A stretch of 64,000 nucleotides of DNA from a bacterium (GTDB lineage Bacteria > Methylomirabilota > Methylomirabilia > Methylomirabilales > 2-02-FULL-66-22), in assembly GCA_029580855.1 (NCBI GenBank), contig JAKPQH010000152.1, positions 1-64,000 on the forward strand. Reading direction: 5' to 3'. Positions 27,966 to 37,632 of the stretch are shown here, one piece after another. Below the pieces are notes generated by a model. The model had not been told where the DNA came from and made no database searches. It saw nothing but the letters and a program-made list of their open reading frames with translations. The position numbers and the translations under genes are program-made. Position 1 is the stretch's first letter. Every line of letters starts with the position of its first letter.

Positions 27966-29292
27966 GCCCTGTGTCCTTTCCCACCGCCACGGCCAAGGAG
28001 AGGCGTGGCTCCGCCGTCTTGGGAGTGTACTTCAGGACCCAGATCATCCCGAGCGAGGAGAGGGCAAGGAATGTAAAGGTCACGAACCCGATGGCATAAC
28101 CGCGGGTCCCCAAATCTTGCACGGCAAACGCCATCGCGGGCGGGATTGCGAATCCGCCAAAGGCGCCCAGACCGCCCACCCAGCCCGCGGCCCCGCCCAC
28201 CGCCTGCGGGACCTCTTGCGGCACCAGCTTGAACACCGCGGCGTTGCATATCCCCATTCCGGCGGCCATCAGGATCACGCCGGGCAGGGCCAATTCGTAC
28301 TGCTCGGCGCCGGTCAGCTCGATGGAGCCGACCAGCATGATCAGAAGCGAGAGGATGGCCGTGTTCTCGCCCCCTTCGCGGAGCGTGTCCGAGAGGATCC
28401 CTCCGCCGATGCGGATGACCGAGGCCAGGAGCGAATAGAGCGCCGTCAGCAGGCCGGCCTTTATGGGGCTCATCCCGTAGAAGCCTACCCAGTAGGTCGG
28501 CAGCCACGCCGTCAGCGCGATGAAGCCCCCGAAGGTCGTGAAGTAGACCCAGACGAGCGCCCAGGTCCGCCAGACCCGCGCCGAGGTGCGGAGGCTCTGG
28601 ACCACCGAGACCGCCGGGAACAGCTCTTGGCCGCGCCGACGCGCCTCTGCCCGGGCGGCCTCCGGAGCGAGGCCCTGGTCGAGCAGCTGGAAATACCAGG
28701 CGTTCTTTCCGAGGACGGCGTAGAGCAGGGTGCCCAAGACCAGAAGGACGAGCCAGATCAGATAGGATCCCGCCAGCCCGAATCCCGCCAGGGCCAGCGG
28801 GAGCAGAATGGAAAACAGACCCGGCGCCAGATTGCCGACACCGGCGAAGATGGCGAGCGCCCGGCCCTGCCGCTGCCGAGGAAACCAGTAGGCCACCTGA
28901 CTGATTCCCACGGTGAACGTCGCGATGCCGCAGCCGCAGAGCACGCCCAGGAGCAAAAGCACGGGGTAGAGCCCGGGCGTCAGCCCATCCGGGTAGAGAC
29001 GATAGACGACCAGGGTGAACCCCACCATTCCCAGGACCGAGAGCAGGAGCAGCACCAGGAAGGGCTTCCGGCCGCCCGTGGTGTCTACCCAGGCGGCGAA
29101 CGGAATCCGGAGCAGCGAGCCCGAGAGGGCCGGGACGGCCACCAGGAACCCCACCGCCATCGGGCTCAACCCCATGGCCTGCTGGAACCGTGCCGCCGTG
29201 GGTCCGAACAGGGCGACGGCGGCGAAGCCGACGAAGAACCCGAGCGTGGCGGACCAGAGGGCTTTGTTGGGCGTCCCTTGGATCTGGCTCAC
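27958..29292 (-). CDS. narK: NarK-type nitrate/nitrite transporter (MFS)
   Basis: About 444 residues and 12 membrane helices. GTG 29292 is preferred because GAGGAGA lies eight bases upstream, overlapping the narI stop; the frame is open to ATG 29346, which would overlap narI by 41 bases. NNP-family features: FFVGFAAVALFGPTAARFQ in helix 1, RIPFAAWVDTTGGRKPF after helix 2, and the nitrate signature region GCGIATFTVGISQVAYWFP and GGLGAFGGFAIPP. Imports nitrate for NarG and/or exports nitrite. It sits between the nar and act genes and overlaps actA, tying the two respiratory modules into one transcript. Confidence 0.92.
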   Translation of the reverse strand: MSQIQGTPNKALWSATLGFFVGFAAVALFGPTAARFQQAMGLSPMAVGFLVAVPALSGSLLRIPFAAWVDTTGGRKPFLVLLLLSVLGMVGFTLVVYRLYPDGLTPGLYPVLLLLGVLCGCGIATFTVGISQVAYWFPRQRQGRALAIFAGVGNLAPGLFSILLPLALAGFGLAGSYLIWLVLLVLGTLLYAVLGKNAWYFQLLDQGLAPEAARAEARRRGQELFPAVSVVQSLRTSARVWRTWALVWVYFTTFGGFIALTAWLPTYWVGFYGMSPIKAGLLTALYSLLASVIRIGGGILSDTLREGGENTAILSLLIMLVGSIELTGAEQYELALPGVILMAAGMGICNAAVFKLVPQEVPQAVGGAAGWVGGLGAFGGFAIPPAMAFAVQDLGTRGYAIGFVTFTFLALSSLGMIWVLKYTPKTAEPRLSLAVAVGKDTGRD

Positions 29293-29305
29293 GGTTTCGG
29301 TCTCC

Positions 29306-30016
29306 TCAGGCCCGACGCTCTGCGCTGGACGTGTCCGGCCGGCCATACCAGCGAACGACCTGGGGGCGACGCCAGAGGTACGGGTTGGGGGCCACCAGGA
29401 TGTGCACCAACCGCGTAAACGGGGAGAGCCCGATCAGGACGAAGGCCGACGCGATGTGGGTCTTGACAAGCCAGGGCATTCCGACGATGTAGCCGAGATC
29501 CGGGTTGAGAGCGATCAGCGACCAGAGATACGGCGTGAGGACCGCCGCGAACCAGGACGAACCCCAGGGATGATAGATCGCCACCAGGACCCCGCTGAGC
29601 ACCTGGACCAAGAGCAGACCCAGGACGATCCAGTCGAGCCGGCTCGTCACCTCCCGGACTTTCCGGAACGTGAGCCGTCGGTGGATTGTCGCGGCGATGC
29701 CAACGAGCGCCAACAAGCCGAAGGCCAGCGCCGACGCCTCCAGGACGTACAGCCGCAGGGGCCGGCTGTTCCACAGGAGCACCTGGCGGGGAATCAGAAA
29801 GGCGACCACATGGCCCGTCAGCGTGACGATGATCCCGAAATGGAAGGGCACCAGGGCCCAGAAATGCTCGTGGTTTTCGAGGAACTGCGATGACAGGCTC
29901 GAATAGGTGAAGGGCGCCGTCCGGTAGCGCACGATCGTGGCCAGAAGGAACACGCCCACCGCCACGTAGGGGAGCACCATGAACAACAACTCGTCCGAGG
30001 ATGCCAGCAGCTTCAT
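29306..30016 (-). CDS. narI: Respiratory nitrate reductase gamma subunit NarI
   Basis: 236 residues, five membrane helices. The four diheme b ligands are present with the spacing of the E. coli enzyme: H59 and H69 (FHFGIIVTLTGH) and H187 and H205 (THIASAFVLIGLSPFTRLVHI). It oxidises quinol at the periplasmic side and passes electrons to NarH. The start overlaps narJ by four bases. Confidence 0.96.
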   Translation of the reverse strand: MKLLASSDELLFMVLPYVAVGVFLLATIVRYRTAPFTYSSLSSQFLENHEHFWALVPFHFGIIVTLTGHVVAFLIPRQVLLWNSRPLRLYVLEASALAFGLLALVGIAATIHRRLTFRKVREVTSRLDWIVLGLLLVQVLSGVLVAIYHPWGSSWFAAVLTPYLWSLIALNPDLGYIVGMPWLVKTHIASAFVLIGLSPFTRLVHILVAPNPYLWRRPQVVRWYGRPDTSSAERRA

Positions 30017-30585
30017 TGCACGCCCCTCCCGTTGTCTGCGGGAACATCCGCCGCCCCCCGCGCCCCGTTGCCGCCGGACTCTCCGTGCATGGCGGTGACG
30101 AGCCGCGCGATGGCCTCCAGCAGCGATTCGAACGGATTGGACTTCCCGGCGAGGTGCGTCCGCATCTTCGCGAGTGCCGGCAGAAGGCAGGCGTCCGCGA
30201 ATTCCGCGGCCTCGTCCGGCGGCATCCGGCCCAGCACCCGCAGGACCGTGCCCAGGTGGTCCGGCAATTCTCCGCCGTCCGAGACGCCGACGCGGGTGAG
30301 GAGCTGGCGCATCTTCACCAGAAACGCGCCCCGCTCGTAGTTCTCGCCGAAAAGATGCCAGCCCACCTCCAGGGCGCAGGCCGGGTTGAGGTCGAAGGTG
30401 GCGACGAACAGTTCCTGGCGGGCTTCGGGCGAGAGCCCGGCAAGAACGCCGTGGAGCCGGTCAAGCTGGGTGCCGGCCTCGGGGGCGACCGCCCGAACCC
30501 CGCGCCGGCAGACCTCGAGCGCCTCGAGGTAGCGCTCATCGGGATAGCGGAGGAGGGCGCCGGCCAGGTCCCAGACGATCTCCAT
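30013..30585 (-). CDS. narJ: Nitrate reductase assembly chaperone NarJ
   Basis: 190 residues, all helical, of the TorD/DmsD/NarJ family. LLRYPDERYL near residue 12, LQELFVATFDLNPACALEVGWHLFGE-like core (57-81) and ERGAFLVKMRQLL (84-96) are typical NarJ segments. It inserts molybdenum cofactor into NarG and holds NarGH before attachment to NarI. ATG 30585 shares one base with the narH stop. Confidence 0.94.
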   Translation of the reverse strand: MEIVWDLAGALLRYPDERYLEALEVCRRGVRAVAPEAGTQLDRLHGVLAGLSPEARQELFVATFDLNPACALEVGWHLFGENYERGAFLVKMRQLLTRVGVSDGGELPDHLGTVLRVLGRMPPDEAAEFADACLLPALAKMRTHLAGKSNPFESLLEAIARLVTAMHGESGGNGARGAADVPADNGRGVQ

Positions 30586-32075
30586 CACATACCCCGCCGC
30601 GGACCGCTCAGAAAACCGAATCCTACCCCTTGCTTGTGCTGGAGCGGATCGTGCAGCATCTGGATCGCCTCTTCGCGGTGGGCGGGGGGGATGACAAAGC
30701 GATCCTCGAAGGTGCACAGCGATGTGAGCCGGTAGATGGCCTCGGCCTCGTCCGGCGTGCAGTCGGCCTCGCGAAGCATCCGCAGGGCCGTCTCCCGGGA
30801 GACGTCGCCCACCGTGAGCGCCCGCCGGTACCAGCGCACGGCCTTTTGCTTCCGCAGCGCATAGCGCACCGGGGCCTCCTGCCCCGCCCCGAGGAGGTTC
30901 GCCAGGAATTGCATCGGCACCCGGGCTTGCTCGATATCGTGAAACAGGTCGTCGGAGACGTGCTGGATGGCCCCTTCCTTCTGGCTGGCCATCACCGGCG
31001 ACATGGGGGGCACGTAGAAGAGCATGGGCAGCGTCCGGAATTCCAGATGGGGGGGCAGCGCCATTCGCCACAGCTTGACGAAGCGGTAGACCGGGGAGTT
31101 CTGGGCTGCCTCGATCACCGAATCGTGGATGCCCTCTACCCGCGCGGCGGCGAGGACAGCCGGATCGGTGGGGTCCAGGATCAGACTCCGCTGGGCGTCG
31201 ATCAGCTCGTCCTTTGGCCGGGTGGCCACGGCCTCGATCCGGTCGGCGTCGTAGAGCAGAACACCCAGATAGCGGATGCGCCCGACGCAGGAGTGGAAAC
31301 AGGCCGGGGCCTGGCCGGTCTCGATGCGCGGGAAGCACAGGATGCACTTCTCGGACTTGCCCGTGTTCCAGTTGTAGAACATCTTTTTGTACGGGCAGGC
31401 GGCGATGCACGCCCGCCACCCGCGGCACCGGGTCTGGTCGACCAGGACGATGCCGTCCTCGCCCCGCTTGTACAACGCGCCCGAGGGGCACGACGCCACG
31501 CAGGCGGGGTTCAGGCAATGGTTGCAGATGCGGGGGAAATAGAAAAACACCAGCCGCTCGATCGCGAAGAGCTGCCGTCGGACGTCGGGGCCGGCGCCGG
31601 CCAGGTTCGGGTCGTTCTCGGCGTAGACCGGGGATCCCCCCAAGTCGTCGTCCCAGTTGGGACCCGCCTCGATGTCGAGCGGCTCGCCCGTCACCATGGA
31701 GATGGGCCGGGCCGTCGGTTGGTCCGGCCCCACGGGGGCGTTGAAGAGATGCTGGTAATCGTAGGTCCAGGGCTCGTAGTAATCGTCCATGGTGGGCATG
31801 GACGGGTTGTGGTAGATGTTGACGAGGGTGCGGGCCTTCCCCGTGGAGATCAGCCGGAGCTTGTCGCCCGCCACCTCCCAGCCGCCCCGGTACTTCTCCT
31901 GGTCCTCCCAGTCCGTGGGGAAGCCGGTCCCGGGCTTTGTCTCGACGTTGTTCCACCACATGTACTCGGTGCCCCGCCGGTCGGTCCAGATGTTCTTGCA
32001 AGCGATGCTGCAGGTGTGGCACCCGATGCACTTATCCAAATGGAAGACCATGCTGATCTGCGAGCGGACCTTCAT
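30585..32075 (-). CDS. narH: Respiratory nitrate reductase beta subunit NarH
   Basis: 496 residues with four cysteine clusters: CIGCHTCSIAC (16-26), CNHCLNPACVASCP, CRGWRACIAACP and CILC paired with CFHSC. The Trp in CRGW replaces a Cys and marks the 3Fe-4S cluster, as in E. coli NarH. It conducts electrons from NarI hemes to NarG. Sixteen bases separate it from the narG stop. Confidence 0.96.
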   Translation of the reverse strand: MKVRSQISMVFHLDKCIGCHTCSIACKNIWTDRRGTEYMWWNNVETKPGTGFPTDWEDQEKYRGGWEVAGDKLRLISTGKARTLVNIYHNPSMPTMDDYYEPWTYDYQHLFNAPVGPDQPTARPISMVTGEPLDIEAGPNWDDDLGGSPVYAENDPNLAGAGPDVRRQLFAIERLVFFYFPRICNHCLNPACVASCPSGALYKRGEDGIVLVDQTRCRGWRACIAACPYKKMFYNWNTGKSEKCILCFPRIETGQAPACFHSCVGRIRYLGVLLYDADRIEAVATRPKDELIDAQRSLILDPTDPAVLAAARVEGIHDSVIEAAQNSPVYRFVKLWRMALPPHLEFRTLPMLFYVPPMSPVMASQKEGAIQHVSDDLFHDIEQARVPMQFLANLLGAGQEAPVRYALRKQKAVRWYRRALTVGDVSRETALRMLREADCTPDEAEAIYRLTSLCTFEDRFVIPPAHREEAIQMLHDPLQHKQGVGFGFLSGPRRGM

Positions 32076-32091
32076 CGCCGTGCCCCTCCCC

Positions 32092-35000
32092 TCACCACCG
32101 AAGCTCCGGGAGTTTGCGGACCAGGATATGGGTGTCGCGGTTGCACCCCACCGGCCCCCAGTAATTGAAGTGGAAGGTGAACTGGCCGTAGCCGCCGAGC
32201 ATCAGGTTGGGCTTGAGCCGGGTCCGGGTCAGGCTGTTGTGGCCCCCGGCCCGGCGATGCCCCCGCAGCGGCGAGAGCGGCACGGAGAGGGTCCGCTCCG
32301 GCGAGTGGTACTGGATGCAGATCCCCCGCGGAATGCGGGCGCTGACCGCGGCCCGCGTCACCACCACCCCGTGGTCGTTGTACATCTCCACCCAGTCGTT
32401 GTCGTCGATGGCGAGTTCGGCGGCATCGCGGTCGTTCATCCACAGCGGCTCCACGCCGCGGGACAGCGTGGTCATCCGCTGGTTGTCGCCGTAGGTCGAA
32501 TGGATGTGCCACTTCCCGTGGGGCGTGAGGTAGTTGAGCGTCTTGGACGGCCCCGCCTCCTGGGTAAAGCGCATATCGGCGTATTGCGTCGGGAGCGGCT
32601 TTGGCTTGTAGGTCGGCAGGTGCTCGCCGAACTGGATGTAGCCGATGTGGTCCAGGTAGAGGTGCTGTCGCCCGGTCAGCGTCCGCCAGGGAACCATCCA
32701 TTCCACATTGTACGTGAAGGGGGAATAGGCCCGGCCGTCTTCCGTCAGGCCCGACCACATGGGGCTGTTGAGGAGCCGCTGCGGGCGGGCCTGGAGATCC
32801 TTATAGGAGACCCGCACGCCTCGGTTCTTCTCCGCCAGCGCCACGAGCGGAAGCCCCACCCGTTCCTCCATGTTGCGGTAGGACCGGTAGGCGAGTTCGC
32901 CGTTGGTCACAGTGGCAAAACGCAGGACGAGGTTGCAGGCGTCTTCGTCGTCTTTCACGGAGAGGTATGTCTTCCCGCCCCACGAGACGGTCGGCACCGA
33001 GCCCAGGGCCTCGTCGTACACGTCCTCCACGGCATAATGGGTGCCGTGGGCGCCCAGGCCGCCCTCACGGACGAGGGGGCCCAGCGAGATGAACTGGTTG
33101 TACAGGTTGACGTAGTCCCGGGTGACGACCCGGAGGCCCGGCATGGTCTTGCCGGGAACGGCCTCGACCTCGCCGCGCCGCCAGTCCGCGATCCTCGGCT
33201 GGGCGATCTCGGCGGCGGTGTCGTGGGCGAGGGGCGAGGCGATGAGATCCTGCACCGGCTGCGGGAAATGCCGCTCGGCCAGCTCGCTGAACTTCTTGGC
33301 CAGGGCCCGAAAGATCTGCCAGTCGCTTTTCGATTCCCAGCACGGCGGCACGGCTGCCGAAAGCGGATGGATGAAGCTGTGCATGTCGGTGGAGTTGAGA
33401 TCCGCCTTCTCGTACCAGGTGGCGGCGGGCAGGACGATGTCCGAGTAGAGGGCGGACGTGTCCATGCGGAAGTTGAGATCCACCACCAGGTCCATCTTGC
33501 CCTGGGGGGCGTGCTCGTGCCACACGATCTCCCGCACGTCCGGACGGGCGGCATCTTCGGCGACGGTGTTGGTATGGGTCCCGAGGTAGTGCTTGAGGAA
33601 ATACTCGTGCCCTTTGGCGCTGGCCAGGAGGGCGTTACCCCGCCAGATGAACCAGAGGCGCGGCCAGTTTTCCGGAGCGTCGGGATCCTCGACGGCGAAC
33701 TTCAGTCGGCCGTCCTTGAGCTCGCGCACCGTGTGGGCCACGACCGCCTCCGGGGTCGTGGCACCGGCGGCCTCGGCCTCCTCGACCACGGCCAGCGGGC
33801 TCTTGTTGAACTGCGGATAGAACGGGAGCCAGCCGTTCCGGACGGCCTTCACCTGCACATCCGCGGTGTGCCCCTGCGCCAGCGAGTCGGACGGCTGATC
33901 GGGTGGAACGGTGTGGTAATCGGTGAAGGTTTTCTCGTAGCGCCACTGATCCGTGTTGATATAATGCCAGCTCGGCGCGTTCTGGAGGCGGGCGGCGGGG
34001 AACCAGTCGCGCCCGAACGCCAGGGCGGACCAGGGCTCCATCGGCGCCAGTTTTTCCTGCCCCACGTAGTGGGCCAGGCCGCCGCCGTTGACCCCGACGC
34101 ACCCGGCGAGCATCAGCGCCTGGATGGCGGCCCGGTACATCAGGTTGCCGTGGTACCAGTGGTTGATCCCGGCCCCGATGATCACCAGGCATTTGCCCCG
34201 CGTCCGCTCCGCCGTGGTTCCCCACTCGCGGGCGAAGCGGATCACGAGGTCGCGGGACAAGCCGGTGTAGCGCTCGGCCCAGGCAGGGGTATAGGGCAGG
34301 TCGGCATCGTCATACGTCGACGGGTATTGCCCCGAAAGGCCGCGCGGGACACCGTACTGCGCCATGAGCAGATCGTAAACCGTGGCGACCGTCACCATCC
34401 CGTCGACCGTGCGAAGACGCTTTACCGGCACCCCGCGCTGGATGCGGCGCCCCTCGCCGAAATCGTCCAGCTTCACCTCGACCACCGCATCGGCGTCCTC
34501 GAGGAACGTCAAGACCGGGCGAATGTCGGTTCCGTCCGATCCGTCCTTCAGCAGGAGGTTCCACTTCCCTTTGGCCCCCCAGCGAAATCCGACGCTGCCC
34601 ATGGGCATCTTGGGTCGGCGGTCAACGCCGTCCCACATCAGGAACTTCCATTCCGGGTTCTCGGTGTCGCGATACTCGGCGAGGCGGCCCGCCCGGAGGA
34701 GCTGTCCCGGCCGGAACGCGCCGCCTTCCTCGTGGAGTTCCACCAGGAACGGCGCGTCGGTATATCTCTTGGCGTAGTCCAGGAAGTAGGGGATCTTCTG
34801 CTGGTGATGGAACTCGTTCAGCAGGACGTGGTTTACCGCCATCCACCATGCGCCGTCCTGGCCGGCGTTCACGGCGACCCACTCGTCGGCGTATTTCGCC
34901 ACCTGGCTGAAGTCGGGCGCAAAGACCCACAGCTTGGTTCCGTTGTGGCGGCTCTCGGCGGCGAAGCGGCAGTCGGGGGTGCGCGTCATGTTGAGGTTGC

Positions 35001-35730
35001 TGCCCATGACCGCCGTCAATTTGGCGTTGTACCAGTCGGCAGACTCGTGGACGTCGGTCTGCTCGCCCCAGATTTCCGGCGAGGCGGGCGGGAGATCGCA
35101 GTACCAGTCATAAAACGACAGGGAAGTCCCGCCCAAAAGCTGGAGGAACCGGGAGCCCGCCGCGTAGCTGATCATGGACATGGCGGGGATGGGGGTAAAG
35201 CCGGCGATCCGATCCGGTCCGTGCGTCTTGACGGTGTGGATGGCGGCGGCAGCGGTCAGCTCCAGGACCGTCTCCCAATCGGCGCGACGAAAACCTCCTT
35301 TACCGCGCGCGCATTGCCAGCGCCGCCGCGCCTCGGCGTTCTCCACCAGGCTCGTCCAGGCCGCCACCGGGTCCGGGTGCGCCGCCCGCGCCTGCTTCCA
35401 CAGATCGAGCAGGGCCCCGCGGATATACGGGTATCGCACCCGCAACGGGCTGTACAGATACCAGGAATACGAGATCCCGCGCTGGCAGCCGCGGGGCTCG
35501 TAGGGCGGGAGACCCGCCTCCAGCATGGGGTAATCCAGACCCTGCATTTCCCACGTGACGATGCCGTCCTTGACATAGATCTGCCAGGTGCAACCGCCGG
35601 TGCAGTTGACCCCGTGGGTGCTGCGGACGATCTTGTCGTGCTGCCAGCGATTCCGGTAGAACTGCTCCCATCCCCGGAGCTGGGGATTGCTTTCGTCCTT
35701 GATCCAAGAGATCGCGTCCTTGCGCTTCAT
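32092..35730 (-). CDS. narG: Respiratory nitrate reductase alpha subunit NarG
   Basis: 1212 residues, close to E. coli NarG in length and order. The FS0 4Fe-4S motif is H39-x3-C43-x3-C47 with C82 (PRGCQRG). The molybdenum ligand is D211 in [18 protein letters not shown]. No twin-arginine export motif is present; the N-terminus ([22 protein letters not shown]) is that of cytoplasm-facing enzymes. It reduces nitrate to nitrite with bis-MGD. The start overlaps the upstream cytochrome gene (ATGA). Confidence 0.96.
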   Translation of the reverse strand: MKRKDAISWIKDESNPQLRGWEQFYRNRWQHDKIVRSTHGVNCTGGCTWQIYVKDGIVTWEMQGLDYPMLEAGLPPYEPRGCQRGISYSWYLYSPLRVRYPYIRGALLDLWKQARAAHPDPVAAWTSLVENAEARRRWQCARGKGGFRRADWETVLELTAAAAIHTVKTHGPDRIAGFTPIPAMSMISYAAGSRFLQLLGGTSLSFYDWYCDLPPASPEIWGEQTDVHESADWYNAKLTAVMGSNLNMTRTPDCRFAAESRHNGTKLWVFAPDFSQVAKYADEWVAVNAGQDGAWWMAVNHVLLNEFHHQQKIPYFLDYAKRYTDAPFLVELHEEGGAFRPGQLLRAGRLAEYRDTENPEWKFLMWDGVDRRPKMPMGSVGFRWGAKGKWNLLLKDGSDGTDIRPVLTFLEDADAVVEVKLDDFGEGRRIQRGVPVKRLRTVDGMVTVATVYDLLMAQYGVPRGLSGQYPSTYDDADLPYTPAWAERYTGLSRDLVIRFAREWGTTAERTRGKCLVIIGAGINHWYHGNLMYRAAIQALMLAGCVGVNGGGLAHYVGQEKLAPMEPWSALAFGRDWFPAARLQNAPSWHYINTDQWRYEKTFTDYHTVPPDQPSDSLAQGHTADVQVKAVRNGWLPFYPQFNKSPLAVVEEAEAAGATTPEAVVAHTVRELKDGRLKFAVEDPDAPENWPRLWFIWRGNALLASAKGHEYFLKHYLGTHTNTVAEDAARPDVREIVWHEHAPQGKMDLVVDLNFRMDTSALYSDIVLPAATWYEKADLNSTDMHSFIHPLSAAVPPCWESKSDWQIFRALAKKFSELAERHFPQPVQDLIASPLAHDTAAEIAQPRIADWRRGEVEAVPGKTMPGLRVVTRDYVNLYNQFISLGPLVREGGLGAHGTHYAVEDVYDEALGSVPTVSWGGKTYLSVKDDEDACNLVLRFATVTNGELAYRSYRNMEERVGLPLVALAEKNRGVRVSYKDLQARPQRLLNSPMWSGLTEDGRAYSPFTYNVEWMVPWRTLTGRQHLYLDHIGYIQFGEHLPTYKPKPLPTQYADMRFTQEAGPSKTLNYLTPHGKWHIHSTYGDNQRMTTLSRGVEPLWMNDRDAAELAIDDNDWVEMYNDHGVVVTRAAVSARIPRGICIQYHSPERTLSVPLSPLRGHRRAGGHNSLTRTRLKPNLMLGGYGQFTFHFNYWGPVGCNRDTHILVRKLPELRW

Positions 35731-36605
35731 CGATCACCTCGCTTGCGCCCGCGCACCAAGGGGCGGCGCACCGCGCGGAAGCGGTCGCGCCACACGCCGC
35801 CGAACACGCCCAGCGCGACGACCATGCCGCCGAACCCGAAGGCGACGAAGCCCAGGGAGGGGCCGCCGGGCGCCGGCGCGCCCGCGGCGTCGGCGGTCTC
35901 CATCACCGCCAGCAGCGGGAGGATCTCTTCCGGCTGGATCGGCTGGGTCTTGAAGACGGCCTGCATGGTGGGTGTGGCCGGGGCGGCCAGCCAGACCCCG
36001 ACCCCCTTCCGGCCGCCCAACCGTTCGTAGACGCGGGTCAGGTCGGGCCCGAGCTGGCCGCCCCCCAGCCCGCCCAGCGTTCCCAGGGTATGGCAGCTCA
36101 CGCAGGCGGGGCCGCCGTTGGCGAGGGCGCGGCGACCCACAAAGAGATCCTGCCCCATGGCGATGTCCTGCGCGGTGACCGGGCGATCGCTGACGGTGGC
36201 GCCGCCAAACTGGGATTGGGCGAGTTTCGATTCGGCGTCGATGAGACCGAGCAGCTCGGCGGCCAGGTTGGGAGTCATCCCCGGGACTCTCGGCATGACG
36301 ACACCGCGGGCGTCCTGCAGGAGCTGTGCGGCGTAGGGATCGCCGCTGTCGATCATGGCCTTAGGATCCTGGAGGAACTTCAGCAGCCAGGCACGATCCT
36401 TTCGCTGGGTGACGTCCTTGAGGTCGGGGCCGGTCAGACGGCCGCCCCCGATGGTGTGGCAGCTGACGCAATTCTGGCGAAAAAAGTCGGCTGCGGATTG
36501 CGCATGGGCGGCGGAAGAAAAACCGCAGGCGAGGAGGATTGCGCCGAACAGGAAAAGTCGCCGAGGGTGCGGTTCGCCTATGTGCTCCCTGCGAGGCACC
36601 AGCAT
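35727..36605 (-). CDS. Membrane-anchored diheme cytochrome c in the nar operon
   Basis: 292 residues. Signal peptide (14-35, AHA-Q), then two class I c-heme domains with CVSCH at 46-50 and 168-172; methionines in VMPRVPGM (about 103-110) are candidate axial ligands of the first. A single C-terminal helix (about 250-270) followed by Arg/Lys-rich sequence anchors it with hemes in the periplasm. ATG 36605 has GGGAG seven bases upstream. First gene of the run and coupled to narG by an ATGA overlap, so it is made in step with the reductase. Comparable c-type subunits (NarC) accompany Nar in Thermus. Here it could also link ActE to the Nar complex or to other acceptors. Confidence 0.82.
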   Translation of the reverse strand: MLVPRREHIGEPHPRRLFLFGAILLACGFSSAAHAQSAADFFRQNCVSCHTIGGGRLTGPDLKDVTQRKDRAWLLKFLQDPKAMIDSGDPYAAQLLQDARGVVMPRVPGMTPNLAAELLGLIDAESKLAQSQFGGATVSDRPVTAQDIAMGQDLFVGRRALANGGPACVSCHTLGTLGGLGGGQLGPDLTRVYERLGGRKGVGVWLAAPATPTMQAVFKTQPIQPEEILPLLAVMETADAAGAPAPGGPSLGFVAFGFGGMVVALGVFGGVWRDRFRAVRRPLVRGRKRGDR

Positions 36606-36704
36606 GGAATGCTCCCGGCCCGTTTCAGGCCCGTCTGCGTTTGAGGATCTCCGGCTTCATCGCCACACCCCCATGCGCACGCTGGCTTTCCGAGGGTGCG
36701 GTTC
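36561..36704. repeat. 15-bp direct repeat around the cytochrome gene start
   Basis: CCGAGGGTGCGGTTC occurs at 36561-36575, inside codons for residues 11-15 of the cytochrome, and again at 36690-36704, upstream of its start. TATGT follows closely in both. A local duplication is likely; the upstream copy may be a decayed start region. Confidence 0.45.
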
Positions 36705-36984
36705 TATGTCCTTGGGTCGGTGACCCGACCTTGGCGTGGATGAGCTCCGCCCGTGCGGCGGATCGTCCGGCTCGGGCCATTCGCCATGGTCCGTCTGCGC
36801 CGCGGCCCGCCGGCCATCCGCCGCCAGGCGGGGTGGTCTGGCGGGACGCCCTCGGCGCGGGCGTCGCGACCTCGACCCGGCGCGGCAAGGCCGCAAAAGG
36901 GGTTCGCGTCGACCGCCCGATGGAAACGGGCTGCGGCCCCTGGACCGTGGTCACGGTGCGGAACCCTCGCACGCCCGGATGGTT
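36606..36984. other. Region upstream of the nar-act operon
   Basis: No gene is supported. On the minus strand there is an 11-codon frame, MKPEILKRRRA, ending about 20 bases before the cytochrome start; it could be a leader peptide but has little support. One copy of the 15-bp repeat lies at 36690-36704. No FNR, NNR or NarL-type box was seen, so the operon promoter may be the one at 37513-37541 or was missed. Confidence 0.35.
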
Positions 36985-37233
36985 CTACCGGGTCGCGCCA
37001 TCATAGCACTCCCAACACAGGATTGTTACCTGTTTCACCGCCTCCCATCCCGCGAGAGGGCCGGCGGCGGCTCGGTACGCCTCCCACGCGCCATCTCTGG
37101 AGGCTTGGCCGCGATGCTCCCACACGAGGTCTCGCCCACAGCGCCCCCCGTGAAGATGGGACGCGCGTCGGCACTCGCATTGGGCGCGGGATCGCATCCA
37201 GGCGTTTTCGGCGGCTTCATCCGCGGACAACAT
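36985..37233 (-). CDS. Small Cys-rich (HNH/zinc-ribbon-like) protein
   Basis: 82 residues from ATG 37233 with a strong AAGGAGGGGG ribosome binding site. Two Cys pairs, CEC (19-21) with RCG (32), and CWEC (73-76) near the C-terminus, frame a conserved-looking core LVWEHRG, GAWEAY and ILCWECY. The spacing resembles a zinc-binding treble-clef/HNH fold in which the catalytic His is not obvious. It probably binds zinc and could bind nucleic acid. It is transcribed from the promoter at 37513-37541 and may precede the nar-act operon. Exact family not recognised. Confidence 0.6.
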   Translation of the reverse strand: MLSADEAAENAWMRSRAQCECRRASHLHGGRCGRDLVWEHRGQASRDGAWEAYRAAAGPLAGWEAVKQVTILCWECYDGATR

Positions 37234-37512
37234 CGCCCCCTCCTTCCCCTCCCTCCCCATCGCCCGCGGCGGACGTCCGGTCCCGACCGCGGTCCGCCGG
37301 CCGGCGCACGGAAGACACACGCCGGCCCCTGGGCCCCAGGCCGGCGCACCATCCCGGCGAGCGGAAATAGAACGGGGCGGGGCGCCCGACGTGGGCGCGA
37401 GCAGACACACGCGTCGCGGTCGACGGCGGTGCGAGAACGCGAGGAGCGCGGATTGCCATGCGCGAGGCGTCGTCGTTGAGCATGTGCGACCTCGAATGAA
37501 GGAAATGCGGAC

Positions 37513-37541
37513 CTTGTAATCCAGTATTATTTCTTTGTCAA
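37513..37541 (-). promoter_or_regulatory. Sigma-70 type promoter, leftward
   Basis: On the minus strand, TTGACA (37541-37536), a 17-base spacer and TACAAG (37518-37513). The -35 is perfect and the -10 has four matches. It faces the small Cys-rich gene and, beyond it, the nar-act operon. It is only 25 bases from the divergent -35 at 37567. Confidence 0.6.
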
Positions 37542-37566
37542 GGGGAATCTCGGTGCGAGTTTTCGC

Positions 37567-37595
37567 TTGACAGAGGCGCAATTCACGAATAGTGT
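37567..37595 (+). promoter_or_regulatory. Promoter of the Rrf2 regulator
   Basis: Perfect TTGACA at 37567-37572 with a weak -10, TAGTGT, at 37590-37595 after 17 bases. The inverted repeat 37583-37610 covers the -10 and start site, as expected for an autorepressed Rrf2 gene. Confidence 0.5.
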
Positions 37596-37610
37596 ATCTA
37601 GAATTCGTGA
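37583..37610. promoter_or_regulatory. Inverted repeat, likely Rrf2-family operator
   Basis: TCACGAAT (37583-37590) and ATTCGTGA (37603-37610) are perfect 8-bp arms with a 12-base spacer. The site overlaps the regulator's -10 and ends about 22 bases before its start codon. Dyads of this size are bound by IscR/NsrR dimers. Identity of the binder is inferred from position. Confidence 0.55.
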
Positions 37611-37632
37611 TAGTCGTCACCGTGAGGCGCGC

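Larger units (their letters stand above)
37234..37632. other. Divergent regulatory region between the nar side and the Rrf2 side
   Basis: Carries back-to-back promoters: minus-strand -35/-10 at 37541-37513 and plus-strand TTGACA at 37567, with an 8-bp inverted repeat at 37583-37610. The roughly 270 bases between the minus-strand start site and the small gene at 37233 hold no supported gene and would be an unusually long leader. Confidence 0.5.

Noticed and set aside
32092..35730. NarG as a nitrite oxidoreductase (NxrA)
   Set aside because: The protein is the E. coli-like cytoplasmic form with canonical H-x3-C-x3-C and D211, and it is followed by NarH, NarJ and a four-His NarI, all typical of nitrate reductase.
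31816..36030. A 1404-codon open frame antisense to narG/narH
   Set aside because: It is the mirror of GC-rich codon usage in the nar genes, has no ribosome binding site and gives no recognisable domains.
36606..36984. FNR/NNR-type TTGAT-N4-ATCAA box upstream of the nar operon
   Set aside because: No such dyad was found on either strand by eye.
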